Source: Aquincola tertiaricarbonis (lineage in GTDB: Bacteria; Pseudomonadota; Gammaproteobacteria; Burkholderiales; Burkholderiaceae_C). From it: a stretch of DNA of 64,000 nucleotides. Shown here one piece after another: positions 57,206 to 64,000 of the stretch. The stretch covers positions 266,842 to 330,841 of the forward strand of contig NZ_JZUE01000004.1 of NCBI RefSeq assembly GCF_000969605.1, in the 5' to 3' direction. The notes under the pieces were generated by a model. It was not told the origin of the DNA, ran no database searches, and saw nothing but the letters and a program-made list of their open reading frames with translations. Positions within the stretch are counted from its first letter, which is position 1. Every line of letters starts with the position of its first letter. The translations under genes and the position numbers were made by a program.

Positions 57206-58512
57206 GTCGTGCTCCGTGGTGAAAGAAGACTCGGAGGGTCGCCCGCGGCGGCAGGCGCCAGCAGCGGCAGCGCCACATGGAAGCTGCAGCCGCGCTCGGG
57301 CGCGCCGTCGGGCGATTCATTGCGGCTGAACCACAGCCGGCCCTGGTGCAGCTCCGCGAAGGAGCGGCAGATGTTCAGCCCGATGCCCATGCCGTTCGGC
57401 TTGCTGGACTGGAAGGGCACGAAGAGCTGCGCCGCGTCGTCGCTGGGCAGGCCGCAGCCGTTGTCGCGCAGGCGCAGCACGGCTTCGCGGCCGCCGCGCT
57501 CGATGCGCAGGCGCAGCAGCAGCCGGCGCTGCACGCGGCCGGCGGCATCGGGCGGGTTGTCGCGCATCGCCTCGATGGCATTGCGCATCAGGTTGACGAA
57601 GAGTTGCTGCAGCATCACCTCGTCGCCCTGCACCGGGCAGGGCTGCGGCACCAGGTCGAGCTGCACGTCGATGCCGTCGCGCCGCACTTCCCAGTCCAGC
57701 AGCGACAGCGATTCGCGCAGCACCGTGCCCAGCTCCAGCCGCTGCAGCCGCGGGCCACGCGCCTGCGTGTATTCGCGGATGCGGGCGATGATGCGCGAGG
57801 CGAACAAGGCCTGGTCCAGCGCCAGCTGCAGGCCGGCCAGCAGGTCGCCGCCATCGGCCGGGGCGGGCCGCTGCAGCCGCATGCGCAGCCCGCGCAGCAC
57901 ATTGGCCACGGTGCCGATCGGCTGGTTGAGTTCATGCGCCAGCGTGGAGGCCATCTCGCCCACCGACAGCGCGCGCGAGGTGAAGAGCAGCCTTTCGCGG
58001 TCCTCCAGATGGCGGCGTGCGGCCTCGGCCTGCTCGTCCTCGGCCGACGGGGTGGCGCGATGGGTGGGCGCGGCGACGGGCGCCTGGACCGCTTCGCCCG
58101 CCCCGGCGGCCGGCGCGCCGGGCTCCTCCGGCGCCATCAGCCGCAGGGCGGCCAGGCCGGGCCGCACCAGCGTGGCCTGTGCCTGCAGCCCGCCGGCCAG
58201 CGCGGCCGGCCACGCCAGGCGCGCCTGCGCACCGCGCACCAGCCGCACCAGCGCCGCGGTGACGCCCGGCAGCCGCGGCTCCAGCGCCGCCAGCGCATCG
58301 TCGGCCTGCACGCAGCAGTGGGTGCTGAAGGCCGGGCTGCACCACTGAAGGCGGCGGTGGGTCAGGTCCACCAGCGCCAGGCCGCAGTCGAAGGCATCCA
58401 GGGCCAGCCGCATCGCGTCATGCTCGCGGCGGCGGATCTGCTCCAGCGCGGCGGCGCGGCTGCGCGCAGGCCGCTGCGCGGCGCGGACGGGGCTGCGGTC
58501 GGCCTCGGTCAT
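57202..58512 (-). CDS. Soluble FixL-like sensor histidine kinase inside the secretion operon
   Basis: A 436-residue kinase without membrane segments. N-terminal sensor-like region (about 20-130) with FDCGLALVDLTHRRLQWCSPAFSTHCCV resembles a PAS fold; an Ala/Pro linker follows. The dimerisation helix MASTLAHELNQPIGTVANVLRGL has His193. The ATPase domain has NLMRNAIEAMRDNPP, DNGCGLP and GMGIGLNICRSFAELH. The HELNQP motif is that of FixL/DctB-type kinases. A Cys pair (CC in STHCCVQA) in the sensor region could report redox state. It starts inside the end of the upstream gene and overlaps its regulator. Confidence 0.9.
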   Translation of the reverse strand: MTEADRSPVRAAQRPARSRAAALEQIRRREHDAMRLALDAFDCGLALVDLTHRRLQWCSPAFSTHCCVQADDALAALEPRLPGVTAALVRLVRGAQARLAWPAALAGGLQAQATLVRPGLAALRLMAPEEPGAPAAGAGEAVQAPVAAPTHRATPSAEDEQAEAARRHLEDRERLLFTSRALSVGEMASTLAHELNQPIGTVANVLRGLRMRLQRPAPADGGDLLAGLQLALDQALFASRIIARIREYTQARGPRLQRLELGTVLRESLSLLDWEVRRDGIDVQLDLVPQPCPVQGDEVMLQQLFVNLMRNAIEAMRDNPPDAAGRVQRRLLLRLRIERGGREAVLRLRDNGCGLPSDDAAQLFVPFQSSKPNGMGIGLNICRSFAELHQGRLWFSRNESPDGAPERGCSFHVALPLLAPAAAGDPPSLLSPRSTT

Positions 58513-59636
58513 GCGGCCAGGTCCGTGGGCAGCACCACCAGCAGCAAGCTCCACTGCGCCCCCAGGCTGCGGCCGAAGCGCCGGGGCTGCGACAGGCCCA
58601 GCAGCGCGCAGCCTGGGTCGGCCAGGCGCGGCCAGGTGCCCAGCAGCAGGCGACAGCCGGCGGCGGGCGTGGCGGCGCCGCCGGGCGCGGCGCTGCGGCT
58701 GCGCAGGCCCTCGGCGGCACCGTCCTGCCGGTGCAGGCGCCACTGCGCGGGCAGGCCCAGGCCGGCCGGCGGCCACCAGCGGGCCGGGAAGGTGGCGACG
58801 CCGTTGCGCGGGCCGCCGATCAGCCAGGCGGCCAGGTCGACCGCTTCCGCCGGGCCTGCGGCAGGCGGCGCGCACACGAGCAGGACGTGACGCTGCAGCG
58901 CCAGTTCCCGCACCGCTTCCTCGCGGCCGGCGCGGGCGAGCAGTGCGCGGCAGGCGGCCAGCGTCGGCACGCTGCCGGACGCCGGCATGTCGCCGACCGC
59001 ATCGCCCTCCGGGGAGCCATCGTCCGGGTCGGGCGGTGGCACCAACGCCTTCGGGGCCCCGGGGTTGTCGCCCTCGTCCGCCGGGCCGTCGTCGGCCGGG
59101 TCGCTGGCCGGTCGGTGGCCGCCGCGGCGGCGTGGTGCCGCGGCTTCGTCCTGCGGCAGCGGCTGGCGGCGCGGCAGGTCCGGCGGCAGGGTGAACAGGG
59201 TCGACACCACCACCGGCGCCTGCAAGGGCGCGGCCGTGGCGGGTACCGGTGCCGAGGCGGCGCTGGACGGCGCAGCCAGCCCCGGCGCCATTGCCTGCGC
59301 GCCGACGTTCGGGCCGTCGTGTGCCTCGGCGCGCGGCAGGGCGGCTGCACTGGCATGGGGCGCGGGCGACAGCCGGTCGCGCAGCGACACGGCCGGTGAC
59401 GGCGCGGCCAGCACCGCCGCGGTCGCGGTGGCGTCGGCCGCCGGCGACGCGGTGGCAGCCGGCACGGCGGGCGCCGCCGGACCTGCCGCAGCCGCGGCAC
59501 CCGTGGGCAGCGACAGGCCCTGCCCCGACTCGCCGCCGGCCATCGGCTGCGCCGTGGCCGCGGCCACCTGCTGCCACAGCGCGGCCAGGCCGGCACCGCC
59601 CGCCTCCCCGCCCGACACCGGCGTCAACGGATTCAT
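58509..59636 (-). CDS. Pro/Ala-rich protein of the secretion operon, unrecognised
   Basis: A 375-residue protein, roughly residues 20-215 low-complexity Ala/Pro/Ser/Asp-rich. It ends in a folded region of about 150 residues (VPTLAACRALLARAGREEAVRELALQRHVLLVCAPP, then LLLGTWPRLADPGCALLGL). The extended first half recalls ruler-type proteins (SctP), but a better SctP candidate lies at 60301. It is joined by ATGA overlaps on both sides. It could be a regulator-associated protein acting with the adjacent kinase. Function unknown. Confidence 0.6.
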   Translation of the reverse strand: MNPLTPVSGGEAGGAGLAALWQQVAAATAQPMAGGESGQGLSLPTGAAAAAGPAAPAVPAATASPAADATATAAVLAAPSPAVSLRDRLSPAPHASAAALPRAEAHDGPNVGAQAMAPGLAAPSSAASAPVPATAAPLQAPVVVSTLFTLPPDLPRRQPLPQDEAAAPRRRGGHRPASDPADDGPADEGDNPGAPKALVPPPDPDDGSPEGDAVGDMPASGSVPTLAACRALLARAGREEAVRELALQRHVLLVCAPPAAGPAEAVDLAAWLIGGPRNGVATFPARWWPPAGLGLPAQWRLHRQDGAAEGLRSRSAAPGGAATPAAGCRLLLGTWPRLADPGCALLGLSQPRRFGRSLGAQWSLLLVVLPTDLAA

Positions 59637-60304
59637 GCGGCGCCCGCGTCCTTCAATGCGTCGGCCAGCGGCTGCACCGGCAGGCGCAGCACCAGGCCGT
59701 GGTCGCCGAGCTGGAGATGGTCGGGCTGCAGCCCGAGCAGCTGGCGCAGGTAGCCGCGCGCGGCCCGCTGCACATTGGCGCGGGCGGCCGGCCCCTGGCG
59801 CCGCGCCTCGTGCTGGCTTTCACCCACCAGCACGCCCAGCACCGCGAACTGCTCGAACAGCGCCTGCCGCTCGGCCGCGTCGGCCTGCAGCCAGGCCGGG
59901 TGCTGGCCGAGCAGGCGCCGCATCTGGCGCTCGACCAGCGCGAGCTGCGCCGGGCTGACGTCGATCTGCTGCAGCGCCGCGACGCAGGCCAGCACGAAAT
60001 AGGCGGCCGCCGCGCCCACGTCGTCCTCGGGCTGGCCGGCCTGCATGCGCTGCCGGTAGTGCGCCAGGCAGCGGCGGTAGAGCGCCAGCGCCTCCTTGCG
60101 CGCGGCCGGGCCGCCGGGATGGGCGGCGGCCAGCTGCTGCGGCGCAGTGGACTGCGCGGCCGGCATCACCGTCAGCGGGGCCACGTCGTCGGCAGCGTCG
60201 GCGGGGCCGCCCATCAGCAGCTCGCCAAAGGTGGCGGCCAGCCGCTCGGCCAGCGCCGTGGCGCGGGCAGGGGTGTCGGGGGAGGAAGCGGTGTCGGGGC
60301 TCAT
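59633..60304 (-). CDS. DUF6683-like helical protein in the secretion operon
   Basis: A 223-residue protein. The helical core begins ALALYRRCLAHYRQRMQAGQPEDDVGAAAAYFVLACVAALQ and continues AERQALFEQFAVLGVLVGESQHEARRQGPAARANVQRAARGYLRQLLGLQPDHLQLGDHGLVL. This pattern recalls the DUF6683 family, whose function is unknown; the match is from memory of the family, not a search. Not a recognised core secretion component. Overlaps both neighbours by ATGA. Confidence 0.58.
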   Translation of the reverse strand: MSPDTASSPDTPARATALAERLAATFGELLMGGPADAADDVAPLTVMPAAQSTAPQQLAAAHPGGPAARKEALALYRRCLAHYRQRMQAGQPEDDVGAAAAYFVLACVAALQQIDVSPAQLALVERQMRRLLGQHPAWLQADAAERQALFEQFAVLGVLVGESQHEARRQGPAARANVQRAARGYLRQLLGLQPDHLQLGDHGLVLRLPVQPLADALKDAGAA

Positions 60305-60966
60305 GGCAGGAAGTCGTCGTCTCGTGGTGCAGGGTTGGTTGCGCTGCCGAACTCCATGCGCAGCGCGTGGCGCGAGAGCCGGCTGCGCAGCCGGTCGAGC
60401 GCGGCGCTGCCGCCGGGCGCGGCAGCACCGGGCGCCGGATGCAGCTGCAGCACGGGCGCGCCGCCCGGCTGCTGCTGCAGCGCGACGGCGCGCAGCGGCA
60501 GGGCCTGCCCGGGCAGCAGCAGCTGCCAGTGGCCGGTGGGCGCGCCGGCCGCCAGGGCCGATCGCTGCAGCGCCTGCACCGTGGCCGTGGGCGGCAGCGC
60601 CGGCGGCGATGCCACCGGCGCGGCAAGGATCACGACGTTGCGCAGCGCAGGCGCAGCGGGCCAGGCCGGCGCCTGCCAGGCACCCGCCTCCACCGCTGGC
60701 GCGGCGGGCTCGTCGATGCGGACGTCCGATGGCGGCAAGGGCCGCGGCGCCGGCACCGCCGTTGGCCACGGCGCGGCCGGTCCCGGCAAGGCACTGGCGC
60801 CCTCGCCCGCTGCGGCGTCGTCCTCCACCTCGCCCAGCACGCGCTGGGCGGCGCGCTGCAGCGCCCGGTCGAAGCGCTGCTGCTGCTGCTGCGGCTGCGA
60901 GCGCGGCGCCTCGTCGGCCTGCGACGGGCGCTGCGTCGGCAGGATGCGGTCGGCCACCGGCTTCAT
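60301..60966 (-). CDS. sctP: Probable needle-length/ruler protein SctP
   Basis: A 221-residue protein immediately after sctO, the usual place of sctP. The N-terminal half is Gln/Pro/Ala-rich (PSQADEAPRSQPQQQQQRFD). The C-terminal half contains GHWQLLLPGQALPLRAVALQQ and LDRLRSRLSRHALRMEFG, similar to the substrate-switch (T3S4) domain layout. It is short for SctP. Call based on position, composition and the C-terminal pattern. Confidence 0.62.
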   Translation of the reverse strand: MKPVADRILPTQRPSQADEAPRSQPQQQQQRFDRALQRAAQRVLGEVEDDAAAGEGASALPGPAAPWPTAVPAPRPLPPSDVRIDEPAAPAVEAGAWQAPAWPAAPALRNVVILAAPVASPPALPPTATVQALQRSALAAGAPTGHWQLLLPGQALPLRAVALQQQPGGAPVLQLHPAPGAAAPGGSAALDRLRSRLSRHALRMEFGSATNPAPRDDDFLP

Positions 60967-61457
60967 ACCCAGCTCCCGCTGACCGGGTGCCGGCGCACCG
61001 GTTCGGCCTCGCGTTCCAGCCGCTGGGCGCGCAGCCGGGCGTCGTCGCGGCGGAGCTGGTCCTGCAGGTCGTCCAGCGCCTGCGTCTGCGTGCGGCAGCG
61101 GCGCAGCGCGGCCTGGGCCTCGGCCAGGCGCGCCTCGGCGGCCTCCAGCGCCTCCTCGTCGTCGATCAGGCCGTATTCGGCCCGCTCCAGCCGGTCGTCC
61201 AGCATCTCCCGGTGCGCGGCGGCGATGCGGCCGAGCTGCGGCGCCTGGGCCGCGCCCTCGCCGGCCTGGTGGCGCGCCAGCGCGGCGATGTCGCGCCGCA
61301 GCGCGTGGATGGCCTGCTGGCGCCGGCCGATGGCCACGCGCGCCGCATCGCAGGCCAGCCGCTGCACCTCGCACAGCCGGCGCGCCGCCTCCTCGCGCAG
61401 CGCGCGCACGCGCTGCAGCTGGGCCAGGTCGGACCGTTGACGGGCCGCGGGTGTCAT
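60963..61457 (-). CDS. sctO: Type III secretion stalk protein SctO
   Basis: A 164-residue, almost entirely coiled-coil protein rich in Arg, Ala, Gln and Leu (LAQLQRVRALREEAARRLCEVQRLA, then LIDDEEALEAAEARLAEAQAALRRCRTQTQALDDLQ). SctO is the central stalk that links the SctN hexamer to the export gate. Position just after sctN and ATGA overlaps fit. Sequence conservation in this family is low, so the call rests on composition and order. Confidence 0.85.
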   Translation of the reverse strand: MTPAARQRSDLAQLQRVRALREEAARRLCEVQRLACDAARVAIGRRQQAIHALRRDIAALARHQAGEGAAQAPQLGRIAAAHREMLDDRLERAEYGLIDDEEALEAAEARLAEAQAALRRCRTQTQALDDLQDQLRRDDARLRAQRLEREAEPVRRHPVSGSWV

Positions 61458-62767
61458 TGCACCGCCTCCTGCAGCTGCTGCCAGGTGTCGTGCCAGCCGC
61501 TGGACTCGTCGGGCTGCTGGCGCAGCAGGGCCTGGATGGCGGGCCAGCGGGCGATGGCCTCGTCGGCCAGCGCATCGGCACCGCGCTGGTACTCGCCGAC
61601 CTGCAGCAGCAGGCGGATCTCGGCATGCTTGGCCATCAGCGCCCGCAGCCGCAATGCGGCCGCCCGGTGCGCCGGCGGCACCACGCGGTGGAACACCCGG
61701 CTGGCACTGGCCGGCACGTCGATGGCGGGATAGTGGCCGGCCTGCGCCAGCTCGCGCGACAGCACGATGTGGCCGTCGAGGATGGACCGCACTTCCTCGG
61801 CCACCGGGTCGCTGCCGTCCTCGTCCTCGGCCAGCACGGTGTAGAAGGCGGTCATCGAGCCGTGGGCATCGTTGCCCGCCCGCTCGAACAGCCGCGGCAG
61901 TTCGGCGAACACCGAAGGCGGGAAGCCGCGGCGCACCGGTGGCTCGCCCACCGACAGGCCGATCTCGCGCAGCGCGCGGGCATAGCGGGTGACCGAGTCC
62001 ACCAGCAGCATCACCCGCGCGCCCTGGGCGCGGAAGCCCTCGGCGATGGCGGTGGCCGCCTGCGCCGCGCGCAGCCGCTCCATCGCCGGCCGTTCCGAAG
62101 TGGCCACCACCACCACCGAGCGCGCCAGCCCGGCCGCGCCCAGGCTGTCGTCGAGGAACTCGCGCACCTCGCGCCCACGCTCGCCGACCAGGCCCACCAC
62201 GTTGACGTCGCTCTCGGCCTGCCGCGCCAGCATGCCCAGCAGCGTGCTCTTGCCGCCGCCCGCGGTGGCGAACACGCCCACGCGCTGGCCCTCGCCGATC
62301 GACAGCGCGGCATCGATGGCCTTGACGCCGGTGGCGAACACCTGCTGCACCGGCAGGCGCGACAGCGGATTGGGCGCCGGCTGCTGCACCGGCCGCCAGG
62401 CCAGGCCGTCCGGCGGCAGCGGCCGGCCGTCCAGCGGCTGGCCGAAGGCATCGAGCACGCGGCCCAGCAGGCCGGTGCCGCAGGGCACTGCCGGGGCTTC
62501 CGACACCACCTCCACCCAGGCATCGGCGGCCACGTCGGCCAACCCGCCCAGCGGCACCAGGATGGCTTCGCCGCGCGACAGCCCCACCACCTCGGCCGGC
62601 AGCCGGGCGCCGCGGGCGTCCCACACCAGGCACTGCTGCCCGATGCGCGCCTGCAACCCACTGACGCGCAGCGTGGTGCCGAAGGCCTGAACCACCCGGC
62701 CGCGCTCGCCCAGCGTGCGGCCGTGCTGCAGCGCCTGGCGCACGGCGGGCGTGAGCAGCGTGTTCAT
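61454..62767 (-). CDS. sctN: Type III secretion ATPase SctN
   Basis: A 437-residue F1-like ATPase. Walker A is ATAGGGKST (167-175); GERGREVREF, LLVDSVTRYARALREIGL (Walker B) and GSMTAFYTVLAEDEDGSDPVAEEVRSILDGHIVLSRELA are characteristic. It forms a hexamer at the base of the injectisome and unfolds substrates and chaperone complexes. The N-terminal domain and C-terminal helical domain are complete. The ATG at 62767 overlaps the sctL stop. This is the most conserved gene of the operon and fixes its identity. Confidence 0.97.
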   Translation of the reverse strand: MNTLLTPAVRQALQHGRTLGERGRVVQAFGTTLRVSGLQARIGQQCLVWDARGARLPAEVVGLSRGEAILVPLGGLADVAADAWVEVVSEAPAVPCGTGLLGRVLDAFGQPLDGRPLPPDGLAWRPVQQPAPNPLSRLPVQQVFATGVKAIDAALSIGEGQRVGVFATAGGGKSTLLGMLARQAESDVNVVGLVGERGREVREFLDDSLGAAGLARSVVVVATSERPAMERLRAAQAATAIAEGFRAQGARVMLLVDSVTRYARALREIGLSVGEPPVRRGFPPSVFAELPRLFERAGNDAHGSMTAFYTVLAEDEDGSDPVAEEVRSILDGHIVLSRELAQAGHYPAIDVPASASRVFHRVVPPAHRAAALRLRALMAKHAEIRLLLQVGEYQRGADALADEAIARWPAIQALLRQQPDESSGWHDTWQQLQEAVQ

Positions 62768-63396
62768 CGCACCTGCTCCGCCGCCGCGGCGGCCTGCAGC
62801 CGGTCGCCCACGCGGCGCAGTTGCGCCGGCAGGCCGGCGATCAGCTGGCCGGCCGGCGTGTCGAACACGCAGTCCAGCAGCGCCAGCGCAGGATCGGCGC
62901 GCAACTGCAGCGGGCCGCCGGCGGCCACCTCGGGCAGGTGCTGCAGGGCGGCCGCCACTTCCGGATGCAGCCGCAGCACCGCCGGCTGACCCGGCGCCAG
63001 GGATTCCGCGGCGCGGCGCACCAGCGCCGCCACCACGTCGGCCGGCGCCAGCTCGGCCGCGATGCGCTCGACGATCTGCAACGCCAGCGCGATGGCGGCT
63101 TCGCGCAATTCCTCTGCCTGCAGCGCCGCGTCGTCGGCGGCCTGTCGCCACGACTGCGCCAGCGCCGGGCCGGCACGGTGCAGCGCCTCGGCCAGGCCTT
63201 CGGCCTGCCCGGCCTGGCGGGCGGCCTCGCGCGCCTGCGCCAGGTCGGCCTCCCGTGCCAGCACCAGTGCCTGCAGCCGCGCCAGCAGCGCCGCTGCGCT
63301 GCCGCAGGCGGTGAGCTCGTCGGCGGACAGCCAGGGCCGACCCACCGCCAGGCTGCCGAGCTGGCTGCGGTGCACCGCGATGAAGGCGGGTGTCAT
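62764..63396 (-). CDS. sctL: Type III secretion stator protein SctL
   Basis: A 210-residue protein of the SctL/FliH family. An Ala/Gln-rich coiled region (about 40-105: LVLAREADLAQAREAARQAGQAEGLAEALHRAG) is followed by a FliH/V-ATPase-E-like C-terminal domain (VVAALVRRAAESLAPGQPAVLRLHPEVAAAL and LALLDCVFDTPAGQL). It links the ATPase to the sorting platform. Overlaps sctN and sctK by ATGA. Confidence 0.9.
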   Translation of the reverse strand: MTPAFIAVHRSQLGSLAVGRPWLSADELTACGSAAALLARLQALVLAREADLAQAREAARQAGQAEGLAEALHRAGPALAQSWRQAADDAALQAEELREAAIALALQIVERIAAELAPADVVAALVRRAAESLAPGQPAVLRLHPEVAAALQHLPEVAAGGPLQLRADPALALLDCVFDTPAGQLIAGLPAQLRRVGDRLQAAAAAEQVR

Positions 63397-63947
63397 AAGC
63401 GGGCCTCCGCGCGGGCCGCTGCCTGCAGCGCAGCGGCGGCGGCGGCCGTGTCCAGCGCCGGCAGCGGGGCCCGCGTGTCAGGCCAGAACGCTTCGCGCAG
63501 CACCAGCCGCAGGGCGGGCGATGCGACGGCCGCCAGCAGCACCTCGCGGCCGGTGTGTGCCAGCCGGTCGGCCAGCATGGCGGGCGACAGGTCCGGCCAT
63601 GGGCCGTCCGGCTCCCCGCCCCCGTCGGACTGCAGCAGCCGATCGGCCTCGGCCTGGCCGAGCATGCCGGCCAGGGCTTGCAGCACGCGGCCGTCGATGC
63701 ACTGGCGCAGCACGGGTGCCAGGTACCAGGCGCCCGCGGCCGACAGCAGCCGGTCGCGCCGGTCGGCGGGCCAGCCGGCCCAGGCCGGCCAGGCGGCCAG
63801 GTCGTCCCAGCCCAGCTGCGCCCGCCGCGGCGTGCCGGCCAGGGCCAGGGCCGCGGCGGCACGAGCCTGGCGGCGCACGGCCGCGGGAAGGCCGCCGTTG
63901 GGTTCCGCCTGCACGGGCCGGGCGCCGGCCCGGTCGACCGCCTGCAT
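63393..63947 (-). CDS. sctK: Type III secretion accessory protein SctK
   Basis: A 184-residue protein placed directly before sctL, the normal place of sctK. The family is weakly conserved; the AWYLAPVLRQCIDGRVLQALAGMLGQAEADRLLQ segment and the terminal Ala-rich helix fit. It binds SctQ and SctL in the sorting platform pods. ATG 63947 is used with GGAGG 8 bases upstream; a TTG at 63950 would add one residue. Its start overlaps the stop of the preceding gene. Confidence 0.72.
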   Translation of the reverse strand: MQAVDRAGARPVQAEPNGGLPAAVRRQARAAAALALAGTPRRAQLGWDDLAAWPAWAGWPADRRDRLLSAAGAWYLAPVLRQCIDGRVLQALAGMLGQAEADRLLQSDGGGEPDGPWPDLSPAMLADRLAHTGREVLLAAVASPALRLVLREAFWPDTRAPLPALDTAAAAAALQAAARAEARL

Positions 63948-64000
63948 CAAGCTGCCCTCCGCAGGCTGCCGGCCGGGGCGCCGGCCGGCGTGATGGCGCC
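63947..64000 (-). CDS. 3' end of an upstream operon gene, probably sctJ
   Basis: In the minus frame that ends with TGA at 63949-63947, the last 17 codons read GAITPAGAPAGSLRRAA. The stop overlaps the sctK start as ATGA, the same pattern as every other junction here. The usual gene before sctK is sctJ, whose C-terminal tail is variable and often Pro/Gly/Arg-rich. The window ends before any diagnostic part. Confidence 0.4.
   Translation of the reverse strand, partial: GAITPAGAPAGSLRRAA

Noticed and set aside
1..64000. tRNA, rRNA, CRISPR, prophage, insertion sequence or genomic-island border
   Set aside because: No cloverleaf-like gene, repeat-spacer pattern, transposase, integrase or attachment-site duplication was seen on either strand by reading.

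Overview
The window is very GC-rich chromosomal DNA with dense, strongly G/C-ended codons and many operons joined by ATGA overlaps. Three Bug/TctC tripartite-tricarboxylate receptors, three PEP-CTERM sorted proteins and the overall gene families point to a betaproteobacterium of the order Burkholderiales, probably near the Rubrivivax/Leptothrix/Ideonella group. That placement is inference from gene content. I see no tRNA, rRNA, CRISPR array, insertion sequence or prophage.

Layout. (1) 1-8.6 kb: the end of a Bug receptor gene, then a LysR regulator divergent from a five-gene row: AtuA split into two genes, a second Bug receptor, a tannase/feruloyl-esterase lipoprotein and a second esterase-like lipoprotein. 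This looks like uptake and degradation of an esterified organic acid or terpenoid. (2) 8.7-18.4 kb: IclR regulator, an M20-type N-carbamoyl/allantoate amidohydrolase, a complete oligopeptide-type ABC importer, an amidase and ureidoglycolate lyase, which suggests ureide/amide nitrogen scavenging. (3) 18.4-28.2 kb: small conserved and membrane proteins, a PEP-CTERM phosphodiesterase-type enzyme behind a possible structured RNA leader, then a DUF2946-like protein, a TonB-dependent receptor and an ABC exporter with two DUF3526-type permeases. A 37-residue peptide gene follows. (4) 28.2-31.1 kb: TerC-family protein and a TctE/TctD-like two-component pair.

(5) 31.2-45 kb: a catabolic and transport locus with a class III aminotransferase, a PotA-like ATPase and a GntR regulator on the plus strand. 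A long minus-strand operon encodes two periplasmic binding proteins, two permeases, a class IV aminotransferase, an SDR and two HDAC-like deacetylases. A split transketolase is divergent from it. The same palindrome (AGGATATATCCT core) lies upstream of both blocks, so they are probably one regulon controlled by the GntR protein. Substrate unknown; an acetylated or amidated amine/polyamine is the best guess.

(6) 45-52 kb: DoxX, an SMP-30 lactonase with a third Bug receptor, a double-domain KaiC-like ATPase with a CheY-like partner, two more PEP-CTERM proteins and a GNAT acetyltransferase behind a Fur-box-like palindrome. (7) 52-64 kb: a type III secretion system on the minus strand (end of a probable sctJ, then sctK, L, N, O, P, two unrecognised genes, a histidine kinase/response regulator pair, sctQ, R, S, T). 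It is followed by a DUF1521 self-cleaving effector-like protein and a two-gene unit of unknown function. The last two units share a 24-bp upstream element matching at 21 positions, a candidate promoter/operator of the secretion regulon.
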